Shown one piece after another: positions 1-12,763 of a stretch of DNA of 64,000 nt. Location of the stretch: positions 1,908,501 to 1,972,500 of the forward strand of contig NW_026515546.1 of NCBI RefSeq assembly GCF_014898815.1, in the 5' to 3' direction. The stretch comes from Panonychus citri. Lineage: Eukaryota; Arthropoda; Arachnida; Trombidiformes; Tetranychidae. Both the position numbers and the translations under genes were made by a program. Position 1 is the stretch's first letter; the number at the start of each line of letters is the position of its first letter. The notes beneath the pieces were generated by a model. It made no database searches, had not been told where the DNA came from, and saw only the letters and a program-made list of their open reading frames with translations.

Positions 1-2458
1 TCTAATCTTGGCCGTTTTTGTTCAAACAATTGATTACCAAACCATAACCACAATTAACAATTATAATATATATAATTAGATATTAATTGTAAAATTAGAC
101 AACAATTAAAAGGCTGTTAGATGATATGATTGATGTTAACCCAACACAATGAGACACAAATTAATTAGCAAAAGACTTTGACTGAATTGATTTCACTTGA
201 AATAAACAGTAATTGATAATGAATTTGATTAATTGATTGATTGATTAATCAAAGAAAAGGTATTTGTGGTCCACGAGGCAGAAAGACAAAAGATTTTAAT
301 TAAGATGATGATTAGATGATTAGATTTGAAAGACAATGTTGTTTACTGAAAGACTGAAAGTATTGACACAACGTTGAGCGTTTCGATTATATAATCAATT
401 GATTAACGTTAATTGTTGGCCTGATAGAAACAGGGAAAGCACTAGTAATTAACAATTTATAATAAATAGATAATATAACAATCATGTATGGAGAAAGTTA
501 ATTGTTGGTAATTAAAATGAAAAGACGATTTTCTTGAAACGGGTTAACACATAATAAGAAAATTGGAAAAAATCATAAATAACAAGAAAAAGAAAAGAAT
601 ATTTTTTTTTCTTCTCTTTCAAAGATTAAGAAGATGATGAAGATAATTAGAAAGAAAGAAAGAAAGAGAGAGAGTATATGTGTGTATTAGTGAGTATGTA
701 TATTTGTGAGAGAGAGTAAAGGGGGTGAATTAGTCGAAATGATGATATTCGAAAGAGAGAAAATGTTCTTTTTCTCCTTTTCAAATGTTGACAATTTTTA
801 CACAAAAAACAGAAGAAAAAATAAAATGACTGAGCAATCGAGAGAAAAATTGAAATCCGGGAACTGAAGATGATGAGGATGATGGAGGATGATGAAGATG
901 AGGATGAGGATGATAAGATTTCGGGTCTTTTTTAACAGGGAATCAAATAAATATAAGACTTTTTTTTCTGTTGAGGTTTAAAGATGAAGAGGATGAGGAT
1001 GAAGATGATGAAAGGCAAAGTAACTGGCAATTGGAAAGTAAGATGATGATAAAATGAATCACGCATCGGTTTTTATCATCATCATCTTCATCCTTTTTTT
1101 ATCATTTGCTATTGGAAAAATTCATGCGCCATCTTTACCTCCGCATCCTTTTTTTTTACAGTTACTTTCATCTTCATCTTTTATCATCCGTTTTAAAGGT
1201 AAACCAGGAAAAAAAAACTTAGTTTCGAACTTTGTTTTTCTCCTCATCTTCATCAGAAATTAATTCCTTCCCATTAATTGTGACAATCAAGAGTAATTAT
1301 GATGATTTAAACAGCTGATTCTCAATCAAGATCATTTTAAATGTCACTTTCGGTGCAATTGATTAACCAGTTTGTCCATTTGTTTGTCCATCAATTGGTC
1401 AACCGTCTTGAACCTTCATTTTGATTCTCAATTCATTATAAACTTGCAATTAACCAACAATTAACTTGATTGATTGTTGTACTTAATTAACATTAACGTG
1501 TTGCAATTTACTTTTTTCGTATTATCCTTTATTAATTAAAGTTATCAAAAAAAACAATTTATTAATCATAATAATCGTAACCAATCATATTCCAGATCTT
1601 AATTTACAATTTAAATCAGAATTTTTAATCATTGAGATGAAATATTACAACAATTAATTGTTTATCTTTGGTTATCAATTGTTAATTAGAATTATAATCA
1701 ATTAATTAAGCTCTTTTTCTCATCTCATTCAGCTAAATAACAATTAAGTTCACTTTCAATTTAAAATAATACTCATACTTGTTTAATATATAAAAAGTAT
1801 AATTAACCTAATTGTTAACATTAGAAAAAAAGTTTTAATTGTTGATTTGATGATCAGATTTGATGGATTGGCGATGATGATGATGAGATGGATGTTAATA
1901 AATGAATTTGTTTTCATTTCTCCCGAGAAAATAATTAACCGAGTAAATCAAGTTGATCGCAAGTTGATTGATTTCAAATCAACAATCAACAAAATTATAA
2001 TTGATAATTTTGGTCTTAATTGTGATTCTTTGTGATTATATTGAAATAATTTACTAGAAAAACAAAAGGAAAAACATTAATGATCTTAAATCATCAAAAT
2101 TGTTGTTGATTTTCAGCTGATTGTTGATCAACATTCATTTTAAACACAAACAATTGAAAGTTTTGGTGTTGAAGAAGATAAATTGATGCGAGAGATATGA
2201 TGAAGGAAGATGATGATAACTTTTTTTTTCTTCTAAAATTAACAATTAGATTTAAACATAGAAATTATTTACATTATATTGACTTCGAATTTTTGTATCA
2301 TCTTTTTTTCTTGTTGTCTTGTTTTCTCAATCTTATACACCTTTTTGTTTTCTTATAACATTGATTTTCTTTATCTCTTCACATATATATATATATTTAT
2401 ATTTATATACTGATTAACTTAAATTGTTGATTTCTTTTTTATCTTCTTGTTGAGGCAA
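1..2458. other. intergenic, no gene seen
   Basis: No exon with convincing splice signals or protein-like composition was found. The stretch is AT-rich. From about 840 to 1060 it is rich in GAT/GAG triplets on the + strand, and from about 1070 to 1260 it switches to ATC/TTC triplets, giving an imperfect inverted arrangement. The last part (about 2040-2458) is probably 3' flank of the MOB2 gene on the - strand. A short ATATAT run lies near 2385. Confidence 0.5.
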
Positions 2459-2784
2459 TTAAATGGTGATTAAGAATTTTGCATCCATGGGACAGTTTTC
2501 AGGTGGATCATCATCAACAGCCATATTCTCAATAAAGCTATTGCTATTATTTATAAAAGGACTAATACTCCGACACTGATTAGTGGAAAGATTTTCATCA
2601 TTTGACTGTTGATCATCAATTAAATTTGAATCTTCACCCATAGTATCAGATTCAATGGGTGTTGAAGGCATCATTCTACTGCTACAATTAACATCATCAT
2701 TTACAATTGTTGTTGTTTGTTGGGTTGACGTTGACGTTGTAGATGTTGTTGTTGATGTTGATGATGTTGTCGTCGACGTCGTCG

Positions 2785-2821
<37 letters not shown>

Positions 2822-5800
2822 AGAGGTTGAGGTTGAATTTGTCGGTTTAAGACTGGGTGACATGGAGGTCGTTGGATTTTGGTTTGGGTCATCAGGCTTA
2901 GTGTGGTCATCATCATCAGGCTTTGGTGGGAAGAGCTTCAATGAAACCGCCAGGTCAGCAAGAACTTCAGTTTCTTTCTCATCGATCATCGTAAATTGAT
3001 CATTAAAAAGCATAAAATGAGAGAATATGCAATTTGTCTGCGGATGGAGATTCAAAAGTTCAATCTCTTTGAAATGTGAATGGTAAATATGAGCCAATAC
3101 GCGAAAAAGAAGTAACATAATCTTCTTAACAATTGACTCAAAGGAACTCGGGAATTCTTTATCTATAGAATTGAAAGAAGAGAAAAAAAAAGATGAACGT
3201 TAGTGATTGAGTATTGATCAAAAAATAGGAAACAATTGAGAAGATATTGAATATAAGAATTTATCAAAATGGAAAAAAAGAGATGAATAGAGATGAAAAA
3301 AGGGGCATATAAAAAAAGGATAGAAAAAGCTAATCAATGGAACTTTAAACGGATTAGAACACAATATGAAGCCCAGTTCAATTCATTCACTTTTGCGAAC
3401 ACTAAATGGCCTAAATAAAGCGGAAATGTACCAATGAAATAGCCTGAAATAGGGTTACATTAGTATATCAACAACAGAAGAAAAAAAATGAGATTCAACA
3501 GAAAATTGACCCAAACTGATCAATGAGAAAGGGAAAATAGAAAGAGAAGATAATCATATCAACCGGAACTTTATAGATTATTTGTTTCCTCGAATAAATT
3601 GTAATCTGTAAACATAGAAGAGAGAGAGAGAGAATTCTGATTATTCTAAATATTGATAAGCATGGACGAAGTAATCGCTCTTATAATAGTGGAAATAACT
3701 ATTCCAAGAGATTGGGATTAATTTCTTTCATTATTTGTAAACAAACAAAAACCTATTATCATGGATAAGAAATGAAATCCCTGTGATCATCTTTTTGCCA
3801 ATTTTTCCTTCATTTTCATCATGGAGATCGTGAATTTCCCATGATTTTTCATCCATGACTTTGCATTAACTAGAAAAATGGTTAATTAATTCTGATTAAC
3901 TAGAAAAGTGGACATTTCTTGTTATTCTTTCATTGATTTTCAACAAAAGATGAAAAAAAATCTCCAATTATCTTCTTGTCCTTCTTCTCATCCTCTGGGA
4001 TTTTCTAATACAAAAGGAAACAAATTGAAACAATGGAATAAAATATTTTCTAAATGAGTTGATCATAATTATCTCCATCTATTCTCCTTCTCCTCTGCTT
4101 ACCTGGTGAAAATAAATACAATAGATATTTAAACACATGATACATCAAGTCAAGGATTATGAGCTCTCATGAAATGCTACTTAATCCAGAAAATCCAGTC
4201 CAAATTTCCTAGTGACCTTCTATTTTGTCTCACTCTCTCTCTCTCCCTCTTAGTGCTTTTAAAGAACGATCTTGTCTTCAATGAATGTCTTCTGTTCATA
4301 ATTATCAAAAATTATCATCACTTGAGCTGAATCATTAGCCATTTTTCATTCATGTTTATGTATTAATCGAGTTTGCCAGGAAACCAGGTTTTCTTCATCT
4401 TCTCTGTCTTTCTAGTTTCTCTCTCACTCACTCATTCATTTCTCTAACCATGAAGTATTTCTACACACAGTCTCTTTCTATTGTCGCTTATTTTTTCCAA
4501 GTGAAGACTCGAAGCTATTGAATGTATATATTTATCTCTTTCTCTCTTTCTCTCTCTCTCTCTCCTTTCCTTTCCTCTTCAACTCACCTTTTACATTTCT
4601 AATTCAAAATACTAACAAGCTATTACTTATTAATGATATACATGTTCTATCATTTCTCATCTCTTTTTCTCCTTTTTTTTACTTCTTCTAATTAATTATC
4701 TTATAATGTTCAATAGGCTTCGCAACAGTTATGTCAAATAAGAGACAATAATGATGAAAGATTATTGAACTAAATGGTTATGATATCGATAAAAGGTATT
4801 GGAAAATAAAGAGAAAAGGCAAATTTTACCGAATTTAGTTGGAAATATTGATTCGTCATTAACCGTCCGTTGTGTGTATGTCATAACATAGTCAATATAT
4901 TGTGGAGCAGGTAATTTACAACGTTTACCTTTCTCATCAACCCATAAGTACAACCTAAAAAGAGATACATAGTGAGAGAGAGAGAGAAAAAAAGAGGAAA
5001 AGAGATAATTAGAATTAGTTAGAAGGAAAAAAAAAGGTAAAACAAAGGCGTATCAATAGAAGTAAAATTAAAAGTGGAAGGGGTTGGTTACAATCAAGAA
5101 TGTTGAGAGTAAATGAAGAACGAGGACAAAGATGACAAAACATGGTTTCCTTTAGAACGTCAATAATTTAAGATCAATTGTGCTCTTCAATTGATAATAC
5201 AAATCAATGGTTTCTTACCTATTATTAGGTCCTATCATATCAGGACATCCTGAAGTATTACAAAACTCTGAAATGGTTCCATAAATGAGATTTATATGAT
5301 CAAAGAATGCTAAACCTGGATTATCAAGGTGATTGGTTGAAAAAGGAGAGAAAAAATAAATCAATGTATAAGATGAGAGTTGATCTTGTTATGCGAGAAG
5401 ATGAAAACAAAAAATCCAGTTAGTTTCCTTTTTTTTTCTTTGTTTTCTTTTTGCCAACGTTAGAGGGAAAGAAGAAGCTTCATCATCATCATCAGGTATT
5501 GACATGAACAATTGATTTAGAGGAATGACCATGATTACAATTAACTTATGGTGTATTTACTTCCATCAAAATAATCGACAGAAAGGAGAGAGGAGAGAGA
5601 CAGAGACAGAGAGAAAGTGGAAATAGTCATAGTTGGTTCTGATCAATTCAGGACAATGGAGAAAAAGAGCATGCCAAACTGGCTTCTTCTTTTCCTTTTT
5701 CTGGTATTGATGATAAGGGGAAAAGAGAGATGATGATGACAATATTTCTTTTTCTTCTGAAGGCAAAAAGAAACAACAACAACAACAACAAAATGGAATG

Positions 5801-6288
5801 GAACATCATTGATGGTAATTATTTTTAAAGGACACTGGTTTAGGTTTGTTTCTATCTTTTGTCTGGTTACGTACAGTGTGAGGCCAACCATTCATTGTAA
5901 TTAATACCATCAGGTAGTTGGATAATGTCTCTTAATCTGTACTCCGGTGTACAACATTCAAGAAGCTCATGTTGGAGGTATCGTTTAGATTCTTGAGATG
6001 GTGGTGAACAGGTGGCATCTTTTTCTTTGCGTCGACCTTTACTGTTTGGTTGAAGAAAAATTTCCATCATGAATAATTATGGTCACCGGATAAGAGAGAA
6101 GAAATAAAAAAAAAAAGGTGAAAAGAAAATGAAAACAATGGAAGTTGCAATGGAAAAGGAATAAAAAGAGAAAGAGAGAAAAGAAAATAATGAATTACAA
6201 AGAAAGAAGAAGAGAAATTAATTACTTACCCCATAAACCAATCAACCAAAGTATCTCTAAAATATTCTCCTAATTGTAATTTATCCAT
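2459..6288 (-). CDS. Mob2: MOB2-type MOB kinase activator, 5 exons
   Basis: MOB proteins bind and activate NDR/LATS kinases; MOB2 partners NDR kinases (Tricornered in flies) in cell-shape and neurite control. Exons on the - strand: 6230-6288, 5875-6041, 5219-5315, 4830-4954 and 2459-3162. Phases join cleanly to give 383 residues. The Mob1/phocein fold reads through all five: NEWLASH, then a helix with the metal-site pair EFC..SGC, PQYIDYVMTYTQ, FPTKFDKEFPSSF, then AHIYHSHF (second half of the Zn site) and IDEKETEVL. These match MOB2 rather than MOB1, MOB3 or MOB4. The C-terminal extension after about residue 210 is low complexity, with a long Thr/Ser tract from a trinucleotide repeat. An in-frame ATG at 6070, inside the first intron and reading into exon 2, offers a second N-terminus. 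The 1.7 kb last intron (3163-4829) holds only AT- and TC-rich sequence. Confidence 0.9.
2765..2823. repeat. GTT/AAC trinucleotide repeat inside MOB2
   Basis: An almost pure run of TTG/GTT triplets on the + strand encodes the poly-Thr stretch of the MOB2 C-terminus on the - strand. It is length-variable in type. It also creates false open frames (poly-Val on +, poly-Gln on -) that are not genes. Confidence 0.85.
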
Positions 6289-6524
6289 TAATCCATTAAA
6301 CAGTTAGAATGGATAATATTAATAAACAATAATATGAATTAAAAGTAGACGTCGAAGTGAGTGAAGATTTTGCTGACTCGCTGAAAGTGAATATTTTGAG
6401 ATCGGCTCACTCACTCAGCTGGTTGGAAACAAAATTCGATCACTGGCTCACTCAGTCAATCACTCAACCAATCAGATTAGAATTACAGTCAGAGCTCTTC
6501 ATCAATAGATGTCACTAGTAGTGA

Positions 6525-6770
6525 TAGACGATCATCGAATCTCTGATCGATCGAAAAATCGATTAAAAACTGAAAAGATCGATTGATCTTCGATCAAATT
6601 TTTCTAAAGGTTCCATTGATTTTTGAATAGAAAAAATTTCGCGCCACCAAATGTGAAAGAGAAATTATCTAACTTACTTTTTCCCTTTCTTTTCTCTCTG
6701 TAATCGATTTTCTCACAAAATTGATCGATCAATTTTTTTCTCAAAAAAATCGATCAAGATTGAGGACGAA
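6525..6770. promoter_or_regulatory. cluster of ATCGAT/GATCGATC sites upstream of MOB2
   Basis: Within about 240 bases there are repeated ATCGAT or TCGATC words, for example in tctgatcgatcgaaaaatcg, gatcgattgatcttcgatca, aattgatcgatcaatt and aatcgatcaag. ATCGAT is the core of DRE/BEAF-type promoter elements in insects. The cluster lies 240-480 bases upstream of the MOB2 start codon, so a promoter role is plausible but inferred. Confidence 0.35.
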
Positions 6771-9227
6771 ACTAATATTAATTTACCAGTGATGATTCAC
6801 AAAAAAGAGGTTGACAAGCTAATTAATTGTTCTAATTAGAAAAAAACAATACCAAAAATGAGAGATGAAGGTAAAGATATTCAGATGAAAACAATAAGAC
6901 ACAAACATTGAAAGTTAAGGTAAATTTTGAGTAAATGAAGCCAATTGAAACACTGAACTTTACTGAAAATTACTCAGTAACTAATCTGATTTGATTGTCG
7001 ATAATCACTAAATTACTCGACCTGTACAATCAAAATGATCGATAACCCCATGTAATCATTGACCACAAACCCACTGGTCAGCTCAATTAGCCCCTTTTCC
7101 CTCATTGTTTTCACTCATATCGATAAATGTTCATGTTAAAATTGATCATTTCAAACGATTGTTTTGTGAATTAACTAATTGTGATAGACTCAAGTTAATC
7201 TGAAAATAATAAACAAAAAGGTTATTAGACTAATCACTTAATATAATTAACTTTTACTTATCAATAATTAGAAACTTTTCCTTTTAAATTAACATTATTT
7301 GGTTAGCTAATCAACTATTATTTACAATCAAACACAACAATTACATTTCCAAGATAACAATTAAGATTGTCATAAATGAAAAGGAGTAAACATGAAAAAA
7401 AATCAATCAACCAAATCAAATTATTCAAAAAAAAAACATCAAATAGTTAATTATAATCATTTACCTGTGAGAACAATTCAAACAATTAATTTTGATCATC
7501 ATTTTGAAAGGAAAATTGTAAATAACAATTAAAATTGTCGAAAAAGTTTCTCCATCATCTAATAATAATGCGACGAAAAACTTTCGACATGAAATTAAAC
7601 AATTAAATTATCGTGATTTGTGTTAATTGTCAATTTGAAATGTTAAATTGATTCTCTAATCATTGATTGTTATGTAACAATCAATGATTACTGGTCATTG
7701 ATACTGACCCTTAAATCATAAAGGTTATTTAACTTGTAATAACTGCAAAGTTAATCAAGGGTTAATTTGATTACAAAATCGTCTTAATTGTTTTCACTAT
7801 TGTTAATTGTTGCGATCTACTCTTCCCTTTGATTTGATTGATTGTTTTTGTTGTTATTTAACAGCAATTAAAGGTTCATTAATTTTGGAGTGTTTTTTTT
7901 ACATTGATTACTTTTGATTGTGAACTTGATTGTTTCAAATTTTTTTTGATTGTCTTTGTGTCTTAAACAGTAACAATCAAAAATTGATAATCAGTAGCAC
8001 ACTTCAATTGTTCAATTGAAAGTAAAGTCGACAATCAATAAGTCAATTGATCAATATTGATTGTCGATAAAAGTTAATAATAATCAAAGGTTGTTATCTA
8101 TTTGGTCACAATTAACTTTGATTAAGAAAAATTATAAATAATTAACTTAATGAAAAGGTGATAATTAACTAATTGTTCAATTAGTTGACTTGAGATATTT
8201 ATCTATTTTTAAATGATAATAAATATGCTTTTACCTAATCAATATTAATTGTTTGTATGTTTCAATGTTAAACTAATTTAATTTTGTAATGTTAACATAA
8301 TGATAACAATTAAGTTTGATTGTTAACTGTCAAAACGGAAAGTGTTCAAATGAAATTTGGTTAATTATTTGTTGACAGTTAATTAACTTAGATAACAAAA
8401 TTTATTATTAGGATTAATTGTCAATCAATTGTTTAAATAGTTCAGGTAAATTTAATCATTATAATCAAGTGAATAATGTTTACTAATTGTTACAATTAAC
8501 TAAGATAGTTGATAGAAAGTGAATAAATTAACGATGTAACCTTGCAGTTTAATTTAATTAACCTTGACTTTAATTAGAATTAGTTGATTAGTAAAATGTT
8601 AATGGATCATTGATTTTGATTGTGATTACAACAATTAGCAAGAGAAACAAAATCAAATTAATGAGAAAGTAAAAAAAAACCGGGAAATTTAAGATTCGAC
8701 CGGAAACAATTAGTAAACTAATTTAATCGCTGAGAAAAAAAAAGTTCAAGAAACATGATTAAGCTAATCATGGATTAATTCAGTTAATTATGATAGGAGG
8801 ATTATCATCACTTTTTAAAGTCTTAATTTACTTTGAATTTGATGAACAAGAAACAATTAACAAGATAACAAACAATTAAAACAAGTTATTGGCTAAACTA
8901 CCAAAAGTTATTAATGATTGATAATCAAAAGTTGATGTTTATCATATAGCAACAATTAATTTTGATAACAGGTAAGAAATGGATTAACAAGAGTATGAGA
9001 TGAACAGGTAGCTAATCAAATCAGCTGTAAATGATATTGTTATTTGATCAAATGATGATTATGATGAAGATAAAGTTTATCTATCAAGTGTAATGGTTGA
9101 TAGATCAGTTTAATTGATGCTGATCAACCCTGCTAACCAGGTAAAGATTAGGATGATAAAAAATCAAACTTGAAACAACAATAAATGTCGATGATGAAGG
9201 TAAAAGAAAGGAAAGTAAGAAGAAGAT

Positions 9228-9229
<2 letters not shown>

Positions 9230-9273
<44 letters not shown>
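9230..9273. repeat. (GA)n microsatellite
   Basis: An uninterrupted GA dinucleotide run of about 40 bases in intergenic DNA. Confidence 0.9.
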
Positions 9274-9275
<2 letters not shown>

Positions 9276-10429
9276 AGGAAGAGAAAAGTGGGAGATAGTA
9301 AAGAAAGAGGGAGAAAAATCTTATTCTGAGATTTGAACATTTTATGGAAAACAGTAAGTGAAGTAACTTGAATACGGTTTGGCCTCAGTCGCTTCTTGCC
9401 AACTCTTCCCGTCGACGATCATCTTCCATCCTTTTATCATCATATCATCATCATCATCTTTTATCATCTTACACTAATCTTCATTCATCTCATCATAATC
9501 CGATTGACAAGGTTAACCCTTTTATCCTCAGCTGATTATGTTTTTCATATCCTTTCATTTTTATTATTTACTTTTCCCTTTGTTTTCTGTGTAATCATAG
9601 ACAATTAAATTCTGTAATTTAGTGACAATTCTGATTTAGTGTCATCTCATTGATTAGTGATTAATTTTGTGGACACAAATCCTCACCTTTCTCTCAACGG
9701 ATTAATCTATTTTACCTCTAACATACTCCAAAGGTAAGTTAATTGTTACAATTTGATTGTTTTTCTTTCTCAAATCAGGTGAAAGTTTTACATCAATCAT
9801 TAAACACGATAATTGAATTTTAACTGTGATTAGTTAACTTGTAATTTCTGATTATCTTCCAAACAATTAGTATGCTTATCATCCTGCCTTCTATTTAATA
9901 ATATATATGTATATTTATTGAAAAAACGATCTTAATTGTTAATAACATGAAATTGATTGTTATCGATTGCAAACAATTTAGATTCTATCTTTTTTTAACT
10001 TTCTATTTGGAAATTTTTTCTCATACTTTGTTAGCTGATTGGTAATAATATATATTTGAATATTGAATTGAATTAGATTTTGAAACAATTAACACGACTG
10101 AGAATTAGATAAATAATTAGCAACTTTTTCTGTATCTTCTCCTGTGTTAAAGAAATAATTATGATCAAATGATTAACTGATTATCTCCCATGCTCATGTT
10201 CCCATAACAGAAGTGAAAATTGATTCTTATCCTGAACACTTCTAGATGACAGAATAATTTGAAACCATCATGATGATTGTTAGATAATTATGATGGTGAT
10301 AATAGAATCAGTAGTGAAAAAAAGTGATAAATAATTGATTCCCATCATTGAGATAACCCTGTTGATCAGAATTTATTTATATCACCATGAAGATGAAGTT
10401 AAATCCAATTAGATTTGAATCCAAATTCC

Positions 10430-10488
10430 CAAGATTAGAAGCAAAAAGTTTGTCAGATTAACATGAAAACTTTTTGCTTCTAATCTTG
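10430..10488. repeat. perfect 22-bp inverted repeat (hairpin)
   Basis: Left arm 10430-10451 and right arm 10467-10488 are exact reverse complements over 22 bases, with a 15-base spacer. The arm core is TTAGAAGCAAAAAG. It is isolated in intergenic sequence and does not look like a simple repeat. It could be a short pre-miRNA-like hairpin, the remnant of an inverted-repeat element or a cruciform-forming site; nothing in the sequence decides between these. Confidence 0.75.
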
Positions 10489-12269
10489 TTCTCAACAATT
10501 AGCTAATTGTTTCATTTAGTTGGTGAATAATTTTTGACAATTTAATTTCTCAATACCGTTAATGTTGATGAGAATCCTGTTTATTTGTTAATTGTTGCTG
10601 TAATTGTTTTAACAACAATCTTATAATAAGTTGATCAATTGATATAAAGTTTTTTTTCATTCCATCGCTTTAGTAATGATATTGTAATTAAGTCACATTG
10701 AAACTGATTAACACAATTAATCAGTGAATAAAAGTAATCAAAACTTCAGACATCTTCAAATATACAAACAGTTAACAATTTAAATTGTTTACCTAATGTT
10801 GATTAGCAACAATCAACAAAGTGATGGATGTTTATGATTAACCCCATTGATTTTAATCAATGATAATTTGGTAATTTGATTTGTAATCATTACGATTATT
10901 ATTATGAATATAACATCAATCAAATTATTTGAAGAAACGTTTTTTTTTTAATCAATGAACTTGACTAACAATTGATTGTGATTAAAAGTGTATTCATGTG
11001 ATTCAAACTGATTATACAAATTCATTCATAGGAAAGAAAAAGTTAATTTTATTTCCTTAATCAAACTTTGTGGTGATGATAATAGTAAGCAAACCGGAAG
11101 CCTTGGGATAAATTTTTACATAATGATGATGAGGAAGAGAAACAATTATCATCCTTATCATGATTATGATGAATTAATGTTACATACGAATGGCTGAGAA
11201 AGGTTATATTCTTGAGGGTTCATGGTAAAAGTTAATTTTCATCAACAATTTAATTCTAACCATTGTTAGTATTATGGTTTTCCATTGACAATTTTCATGT
11301 TTATTGTCATTAGAATCATTATCTTCATCATCATCATCATCATCTTACATCTGATTAAGGAAATGATCTTGATGAGGATGATGATGTTTTCACTAACAGT
11401 GAATTTCAATGAACAATGAATCTCATCTCATTTTTTTTTCTTCTATTCTGAATTACTCTTTTTTTGTGTATGAACTTCATCATCATCTTAATCACTTACC
11501 TTTTTCATGATGATCATGATGAGGATTTATCGTTTATCTTGTCACAATTAAGTTGATTGGCCTTAGATTCGGTCTTCCATCAATTGAACTTGAATAGATG
11601 GAAGATGACAAAAAAAACGTCCATAGATTTCAAGTGAACAGAAATTCAATTAAATTGTACTTCCTTTGATTATTCAAGTTAATCTTAGATAATTAGTCAA
11701 ATCAACTTGGGTTCATGGGGGTTTCTGAGTTAATTAGCAAGTTGATTAAAATCACCAAGAAAATCAGATATCAGAGTAACAGGAATACAAAAAAAATCAC
11801 CGTTAATTTGTCAATCTACTTAATCAGTTTGGGGCTTGATTGTTGATTACTCAATTGCACTAAGCTAATTAAATTTCAATCAGTGTGTGAATTGTCAAGT
11901 TAGTTGTGGATTAAACTAATCATTGGAAAAGGTAAATGATTAAATTTCCCAATGAAAAATCAATTAAAAGTATTAAACAGGAAGAAGTAGATTAATTTCC
12001 TTGAGAAGAGTTTCAATTAAAAAGGTGGAAAGATTAATGGATTAATCTAAATTGTTGGGTGGAGATTAATAAATCTAATTGTTACTCTATTCACATAATA
12101 CAAATTAAATTAAATTAAATTGTTATTATTAGTAAAGTCTCTTAGTTTGTTTATCAATTGTTTCCAAGTTAATTTAGTTTTTGTTTCATTTCTTTTGTTT
12201 ACCAACAAAACCAAAACCCCTCCCTTTAAGTTCATTCATCACAATCATCATGTAATCTTGATTTTCATC

Positions 12270-12287
12270 ATCATTTTCATCTTCATC

Positions 12288-12335
<48 letters not shown>
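12270..12335. repeat. (TCA)n trinucleotide repeat
   Basis: A run of TCA/TTC triplets on the + strand about 430 bases upstream of the GPCR start codon. The open frame through it is poly-Ile and is not a gene. Confidence 0.85.
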
Positions 12336-12763
12336 TTCATCTGTATCTTATAGTTAATCAAATCTATTTGTCTCATTTCAAAGTTTAATCTTCAAAAATC
12401 TTAACTTTCAATAGTTTAACATGTAAACACTTGAGAGACAATACAAAAAACTGAGTAACCGTATCAGTCTAATAATAAACAGTTAAACTTTAATTAATTG
12501 TGTTTATCTTGATGATCAACGTACCAATTTACTAATTATTAATGTTTATTCATCATAGATTAACAATTGACCAACTAAAACTAAAATCTAAACTTGTGTA
12601 TCGTTACTGATAATGATTAGTTCAATTGGAGATCCAAATTTGGATTCAATTTCTTGGATTTTTACAACTTATTTGCTAATAAGATGATCTAACGGATTAT
12701 GTTAATCCAGTTAATACCTGTTACAAATTAATCCTAAGGATAAGAGAGAGTGAGAGTGAGAGA

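Larger units (their letters stand above)
6289..12763. other. 6.4 kb intergenic region
   Basis: No exon could be supported on either strand. 6289-6800 is probably MOB2 promoter/5' UTR: it has ACTCACTCAG-like repeats (6395-6470) and a cluster of ATCGAT/GATCGATC sites (6530-6765). The rest is AT-rich with many copies of the short word TTAATTGTT, typical of this genome. It also holds a (GA)n microsatellite near 9230, a 22-bp perfect hairpin at 10430-10488 and a (TCA)n tract near 12270-12335. Some of it may be 5' UTR or promoter of the GPCR gene. Confidence 0.5.

Noticed and set aside
1054..1263. 69-codon hydrophobic + frame that might be a signal peptide gene
   Set aside because: Its Ile/Leu/Phe content comes from ATC/TTC triplet repeats; no splice or homology support.
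1664..1685. TCTTTGGTTATC, equal to the first 12 bases of miR-9
   Set aside because: The match stops after 12 bases and no complementary arm or hairpin is nearby.
2655..2999. 114-codon + frame with poly-Val and a 71-codon - frame with poly-Gln
   Set aside because: Both are shadows of the MOB2 C-terminal Thr repeat in other frames.
12120..12353. 77-codon + frame upstream of the GPCR
   Set aside because: Poly-Ile from a (TCA)n microsatellite.
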